DNA of 51,417 nucleotides from Trichinella spiralis (lineage: Eukaryota > Nematoda > Enoplea > Trichinellida > Trichinellidae), in the NCBI GenBank assembly GCA_000181795.3, contig CM012955.1, positions 7,261,227 to 7,312,643 of the forward strand. Direction: 5' to 3'. This document shows, piece after piece, positions 46,435-51,417 of the stretch (its first letter is position 1; every line of letters starts with the position of its first letter). The notes beneath the pieces were generated by a model. The model worked only from the letters and a program-made list of their open reading frames with translations, did not search any database and was not told the DNA's origin. The position numbers and the translations under genes were made by a program.

Positions 46435-49366
46435 TGGGATTGAGGCGCGTTGTGCAATAGCTCCTGTGCGTGTTGTTAGTGCTTATATTTGTCTGTGAAT
46501 AAACGTTAAAGTCCAGTGATATGCCTCGCGTCAGTAACTGGCAGAAGCTAACCGTAACACTGGGAATTACAATATATTGAGTTTAACTGCATATTTGAGA
46601 ATAGCAGCGCAGGGATGAGAAAAATGGAAGAGATGAAATCTACTCGAGTTCATCGAAATACAATACACTATTTGATGCTATTTCTATTTAATAACAGTCT
46701 GAATTTTCATTTTCAACATATTCTTTGACCAGTTGTCGTAGCATATCCTTGCCCTCTTTGCAAGGTTGCTGCATTAGTGAAAACGTCACGTATAGTATGT
46801 GCAAGTGAAGAATGCAAAGCAAGTGCAGCGTTCACTATCATTTTTCTTCATCTGCCCCACAGTATCCTCCAAGAAGATAAATCTAATCAAACTTTAGTAT
46901 ATAGTACACGTTGCTTCTGGGCAAATCCATTTTCAGACCACAAAACTGAGTCGATTAAAGATGCGTAATTGGAATAGATCTTAATCTGCGTTAAAACAAA
47001 ACGTTATTTTTGGCTGAGAATATTGAATTCCATTGTAAAAATTAATGAAATGATTCTATATGCATATTTAATGGGCATGTCTGTTTTATATGTTTTCATC
47101 AGGGATGGTGCGGAAAAGTTCGTAGTAGTTTGCTATTAATTTCTGATCGAAATAAATCAATTGCTGTATTTTTTAGAGAAACACGTTTTTTCGAAAACTG
47201 CAAAATTTCATGGGCTATGGACTTGACTGTTTTGCGAAAAACGGCGGATTGCTATTTTTCAAAATTTAGACGTTTTTTGATTGCTAGACTTTCACACTGA
47301 TCGATGAAAATGTTATGCAGAGTTTCATCGGCAACTGCCCAGTAATTGTGGAATTAATGACTTCTAAATGTGGCGATTTGCCAATCGAATATAATTCATC
47401 ACCTCTACACTACCTTATTGATTCTCTAGTAGAGTCTTCATGCAAATTTTCATTTGTTTGTTCTTTGTACGCTTATTTAGCTTAAGTTTCTCTGATTGAT
47501 ATTAAACTTCTTACGGTGTGTTTGCAATGACTGTCTCGACAGTTCGAAGCGGAAAATTCCTGTATTAGCAGGTTTGGTATTTCCTTATTGTTGTATGTTT
47601 TTCTAATTAATTTTTCTGCATTTATAGAAAATGCTGTAGACCTGATGTATATGAACAAAGAGAAGATGTTGTTGGTTTAGTAAACGTGTTTGTTATATCT
47701 TGAATTTTAATTTGAATTTCTGATAATATATTTTTTCTATAGTTTTCATAACTGTGAGCTGTAACTTATTGTGATGTTTATTAATCGGTGTAGTTTATTG
47801 TAATTATAGAATGTCTCACCCTAAGTAAAATATGTGATTTTAGTAAATTGTATAGCTTATCACGTTTGAACATACTATTAGCGTAGGAACGTTTAAACAT
47901 CACAAACAATGTAATCAACAGTTATCAGAGAGTAATGCTACTAATGGAGATATTATTGTTTTACTATACATATAATTTCCTCTTTTTGAGATAAATTTTG
48001 TAATGCAAAACTATAATTCAGGTTCTCTTAAATTAAGAAGACATAAACATAGTATGGTTGTAAGAAAATAATTAGCTTTGGTTATGTGCAATAGAATAAT
48101 TGTAGATAACGGGTTTTTATATTTTATAAATGGAATTTGAATCTCATCAATGCATGCTAATGTATGCCGTGTTGGAAAGCAGTACGGTAAACGGAAGCTT
48201 TATTAGATAATATAGTTTTTAAATAGTCTAGAAATTTATTGAAAATTAATTAGAAAATTTAAAATACAACGTTAGTGCATTACTATGACTTTTCATTGCT
48301 AATTAATAAGTTAAACTGCACTGCTTAGAAAATGGCATTCTTTTTTCAGTTTAAGCGACTGTTGCAACTTTTCATATATGTTTGAAAAACATTGATTAGA
48401 ATGCTTCAAACAATGGAATAGCAAAAATGGGATGTAATGTATTACATTAGAAACTAATAAGATGTTCTAATTCCGTAATTGTAACTAATCGTCAAATATT
48501 TCTAAACTAATATAATATTGCGTAAGTACAAAGAAAAGATTCATTGCAAGAATTTTTTTGTTATTGTATCGAATGTATTGCGATTCTACTAATTTATCTT
48601 TCTTGACGATCAATTGAATGGAATTCCTGAAATTATTACTGCTAAATGACCACTATCTCCTGTGAATCAAAAATTATGCGTTCAAAATGTTTGCCTTGCA
48701 AAAAGCAAACATTTCACACATTGCGGTCCCAACTACCATCTATTTCACGCAATAACCTTCAATTAATATTAAATGCATGGTTATTTGAATTTACCATCGC
48801 CAAGTAATAATGACAGAACTGCCATTTGCATAATAAGTATTTAATGTAGCTGACCGCGGTGAAAATTGATTTGAAATGCTAAGAAATTGAATAATTTCAC
48901 AATTCATGTCAAATCATTGGGCTCAAGCATGGTATTTGTTCGAATCTTTCGAGAAATCCTCCAGTTTTTACGGTGAAACATATTCCATGCTTCACAGAAA
49001 CTACAGCATATTGTAAAATAATTTTATGATTAGTGTAAGCAACTGAGTGCCACTTTTACGTATGGAAATTTTCAATAACCCGCAATCGATGGCATTTTGA
49101 GATATTTGATAAAGTTGCCGGTTTGAGCATTTGAAATTTATAGAAAAAAACGACTGCCATATTGCACGAAATAGCTTTCTAATGTGATAATTTTGAATAA
49201 TTCTCATCTTCGAATTGTATTAAGTCAAAAGAATTCAGTAAACAACGGATTTTGTTTTTGAAAGTTATTGTTTTTTAAATGAAAATAAGGAACAATTCTT
49301 ATTAAAATCGATTCCTTTTTTCGGGTGAAAACATTCATAATTTTGTTCATAACATTGATAATGAAC

Positions 49367-49526
49367 TCTGTAAAATATTTGAATAACAATTAGAAACTAT
49401 TTGCCATACTCAATTAAGTGTTCAATTTCAATTTTGCAATTATCAAATTTGAATTTGAAAAATAACTTCTACTCTAATTAATTTAACACTATGAGTGTCA
49501 CTTTAAACAAGTGAGTGTCATTTGAA
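49367..49526 (+). repeat. Direct repeat of about 160 bp, copy A
   Basis: This segment, starting TCTGTAAAATATTTGAAT and ending near GAGTGTCATTT, recurs in direct orientation at 50496-50655 with roughly 85-90% identity by eye and a few small indels. The bases flanking the two copies differ. No transposase, reverse transcriptase or inverted terminal repeat is visible in the 970 bp between them. Confidence 0.85.
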
Positions 49527-49650
49527 AATTAATTTTTTCAATAAAAATAGCCATAAATGCGGATAATGAAAAATGTTATAAGGCATTTTTATTCCATTCC
49601 TACTGGCAGGTAGAATGGTTGATTGTTCTTCATCTACTGCCGGCCGATAT

Positions 49651-49790
49651 AGCAAAATCAGCACGCCTAGAAGGGGTCAGAACGCGTAGTGTACAAATAC
49701 ACTAAAACCTATGTTGCCTACTGAATTAGCCTGAAAGCGGCTGAAAATAACAAAATCAGCACGCCTAGAAGGCATTCAGTTCTAACCCCA
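49651..49790 (+). repeat. Two 25-bp repeats 98 bp apart
   Basis: The words CAAAATCAGCACGCCTAGAA at about 49653 and again at about 49751 are identical and are followed by a diverging G-rich end. The spacing is 98 bp. They lie between the two 160-bp direct repeats. Function unknown. Confidence 0.8.
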
Positions 49791-50495
49791 ATGGTCAGCT
49801 GAGTATTGCAACCAAAATACAAGGCTGCAATCTCGAAAATGTGCAGCAGAATTAGATAATAAAGTAAAGACAAATGAAAAGACATTTGATTGTGCCAAGT
49901 GGAAGATAAATTCCACTTTTATAAAGGCGTTAAAGCTATATATTTGCTATATAATTGCGCTTCAACTGAGCATTACAGATATAAAAGTGAAAACAAGACA
50001 GCTACTGAATGATTAATGTTGGAGTTGAATAAAATATTATGTGACAATTTCAGACGATAGCTGTGGTGAATAAAATATAAATTACTGTTGAAACTGAAAG
50101 ATAAGTTCAATTTTGGCAAGATTACAATAAGCAAGAAAGTGGTCAGCATTGCTCGCTATCAATGGCAAAGAACAACACAATTTTAATTTCTTTTTTCTTT
50201 CCCACCCCCTTTAAAAGCTAAATTACAAAAATTTGATTGTCTAGTTCAAGTACTGTACTGTACTTGTTATTTGAATAAACAGGACTTGCTGCATTTGAAA
50301 AGAGTAATGTAATAAAGGTCAATTTTACGATAAATGATTGATTTATCCATGCATTAGATGTATGAAGAATAGAAGAAAATTGTAAGAAAAGAAGAAAAAG
50401 AAAAAAGTACTGTTATTTGAATGGTTTCATGGCAAGTTTATGCAAATATAACAGTTGAAGAAGTATGTATTGATGAGGAAATTGAGAAAATTAAT

Positions 50496-50655
50496 TCTGT
50501 AAAATATTTGAATGACAATTAGAAACTATTTCCCATACACAATTAAGTGTTCAGTTTCAATTTTGCAATTATCAAATTTGAATTAAAAATAACTTCTGCT
50601 CTAAATAATTAAACATTATGAGTGTTACTTTAAACAAGTCAGTGCTGTCATTTAA
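50496..50655 (+). repeat. Direct repeat of about 160 bp, copy B
   Basis: This is the second copy of the 49367-49526 repeat, including the shared words CAATTAGAAACTATTT, TTTCAATTTTGCAATTATCAA and TGAGTGTNACTTTAAACAAGT. It ends about 110 bp upstream of the small membrane-protein ORF, so it could form part of that gene's promoter region. Confidence 0.85.
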
Positions 50656-50766
50656 ACAAGTTTGAATGTCATATTGTTTAAACACTTTAAAGCATGAGTT
50701 ACGTCTTGTATGCCGCGTTCTTTAGTTCTTATCAAAGTTCGAGCTTGATAGTTGCATTAAATTGCG

Positions 50767-50997
50767 ATGTGGAAGGAAGGTACTTTCGCGCTTTTCGTGC
50801 TTTCCGCTTTGTGCGTGTTGGTCGCATTTGGGTATATGATTTACAGAGCAGTAAAGTTGGGGAAGAAGGAAAGAAAAAAGAAGATCCAGCAGACAAAGCA
50901 AAACGTGAATAAATTCCTTGACTTGCTACCACCACCGGGACAGACGGCGCCGTTGGACAGTGAAATTCTTCAACAAATGCTTGAGCAGTCGTCATGA
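50767..50997 (+). CDS. Small single-pass membrane protein (76 aa)
   Basis: The family is not recognised. The intronless frame starts MWKEG and has one clear membrane segment at residues about 6-26 (TFALFVLSALCVLVAFGYMI). A strongly basic stretch follows directly (KLGKKERKKKIQQTK), which by the positive-inside rule puts the C-terminus in the cytosol. A short polar tail with PPPGQTAPLDSEI and a helical end EILQQMLEQS completes it. Codon choice is richer in G+C at third positions than in the surrounding DNA, supporting real coding. The overlapping +1 frame from 50694 (72 codons) lacks such features and is judged a shadow. An AATAAA hexamer at 51095-51100 is a fitting polyadenylation signal. Confidence 0.65.
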   Translation: MWKEGTFALFVLSALCVLVAFGYMIYRAVKLGKKERKKKIQQTKQNVNKFLDLLPPPGQTAPLDSEILQQMLEQSS

Positions 50998-51094
50998 AAG
51001 CTGATTCGAACAGCAGCACTGTATTTATTATTCGCTTTTATAAATAATTTCAATAGAAATGTTGTTCTTTGTTTTAATGTCAAAAATTTTTGAA

Positions 51095-51100
51095 AATAAA
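51095..51100 (+). terminator. Polyadenylation signal AATAAA
   Basis: The hexamer lies about 100 bases after the stop of the 76-aa membrane-protein ORF, a usual 3' UTR length for a nematode gene. Confidence 0.5.
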
Positions 51101-51417
51101 ATTTGCTATATTTTGTATTGTTTTCAAATAGATTTAATGGAAATTTTCAAATTTGTAAGCACTGCTATATACATTTTTGCCTTAGAATTAGCAGTTTTTG
51201 TGGTTAGGGCTTAAAAATGAAAATCCAGTCGTTGAAACGGCAAGAAATGGGAAAATATTGTTACACAGCTTAATCATTTCCTTTCTAGCGCTGCTTTGAT
51301 AGTTAATTTTTGAAATTCAGCTGTTGCTGACAATTCTCTTTTTGCATAAATCAACCTGACGACACACACGTTTATCCAAACGTTCTTGAATTTGCTTATG
51401 AATCTTCATTGGCAAAA
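51101..51417. other. Right-edge intergenic, nothing recognised
   Basis: AT-rich sequence to the window end. No frame or signal that can be supported. Confidence 0.5.

Larger units (their letters stand above)
42294..49366. other. About 7 kb gene-poor, AT-rich region
   Basis: No gene could be built here on either strand. Simple repeats: TCAA units 43861-43880, CTCAT units 44203-44233, TA tract 46410-46434 and CAG units near 44058. A GC-richer plus-strand patch at 43570-43640 lies in a short frame (LVGCRRPTATTFEGVNF) that has no recognisable family. Around 46740-46860 a plus frame preceded by a TTTGCAAG acceptor reads CASEECKASAAFTI, again without a family. The region may hold long-range regulatory DNA or introns of a gene outside the window, but the sequence does not show which. 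Confidence 0.45.

Noticed and set aside
46430-46560. Possible end of a retroelement long terminal repeat (AATAAA followed by a change in composition)
   Set aside because: No partner repeat, no bounded ends and no retroelement coding remnants in the window.
50694-50912. 72-codon frame overlapping the small membrane protein in another frame
   Set aside because: Arg/Lys/Phe-rich translation with no domain; the 50767-50997 frame has a clear membrane helix and a better codon pattern.
1-51417. tRNA, rRNA and CRISPR-like arrays
   Set aside because: No cloverleaf with a proper B-box, no conserved rRNA block and no evenly spaced repeat array was seen; a covariance search would be more sensitive.

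Overview
The window looks like nuclear DNA from a parasitic nematode, most likely a filarial or other spirurid worm. The base composition is strongly AT-rich, and introns are short to medium with T-rich ends of the TTTTCAG/TTTTAG type. There is a cuticle collagen with the nematode N-terminal and C-terminal signatures, and the muscle and mitoribosome proteins are nematode-like. Splice acceptors often sit just upstream of start codons, which suits SL trans-splicing. Scattered N bases between about 2.66 and 3.33 kb mark a weak stretch of a draft assembly. The species cannot be fixed from this sequence alone. All gene models below were built by hand from reading frame, splice-site and phase agreement.

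Layout. 0-4.9 kb is gene-poor and holds a diverged tandem duplication of about 0.8 kb, each copy carrying a short minus-strand ORF. 4.9-6.0 kb (-) encodes mitoribosomal protein mL64 (CRIF1/GADD45GIP1 family). 7.2-8.1 kb (+) encodes a START-domain lipid-binding protein. 10.9-13.6 kb (+) encodes a MATH-BTB (SPOP-like) Cul3 adaptor, followed by 14.2-15.8 kb (+) DSCC1/Dcc1, a subunit of the alternative Ctf18 clamp loader. 15.8-20.6 kb has no recognisable gene. 20.6-25.7 kb (+) holds the most notable gene, a 24-exon, about 1051-residue protein with two doublecortin domains and about five PLAT/LH2 domains. A small coiled-coil gene follows on the same strand (26.5-27.6 kb). 27.6-31.2 kb is AT-rich, low-complexity DNA.

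31.2-32.4 kb (-) is a cuticle collagen of the group ending in a [17 protein letters not shown] tail, with a TATA box. 35.0-35.9 kb (-) is the non-muscle myosin regulatory light chain (mlc-4 type), 36.3-38.6 kb (-) is mitoribosomal uS9m (MRPS9), and 40.0-42.0 kb (-) is an unassigned coiled-coil protein. These last three are collinear and could form an operon-like cluster. 42.0-50.7 kb is a long gene-poor stretch that ends in two direct repeats of about 160 bp, just before a small single-pass membrane protein ORF (50.8-51.0 kb, +).

Functionally the genes are mostly housekeeping (mitochondrial translation, sister chromatid cohesion, actomyosin, ubiquitin adaptor), plus a cuticle gene and a probable microtubule-associated DCX-PLAT protein. 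No intact transposon, CRISPR array, tRNA or rRNA was recognised.
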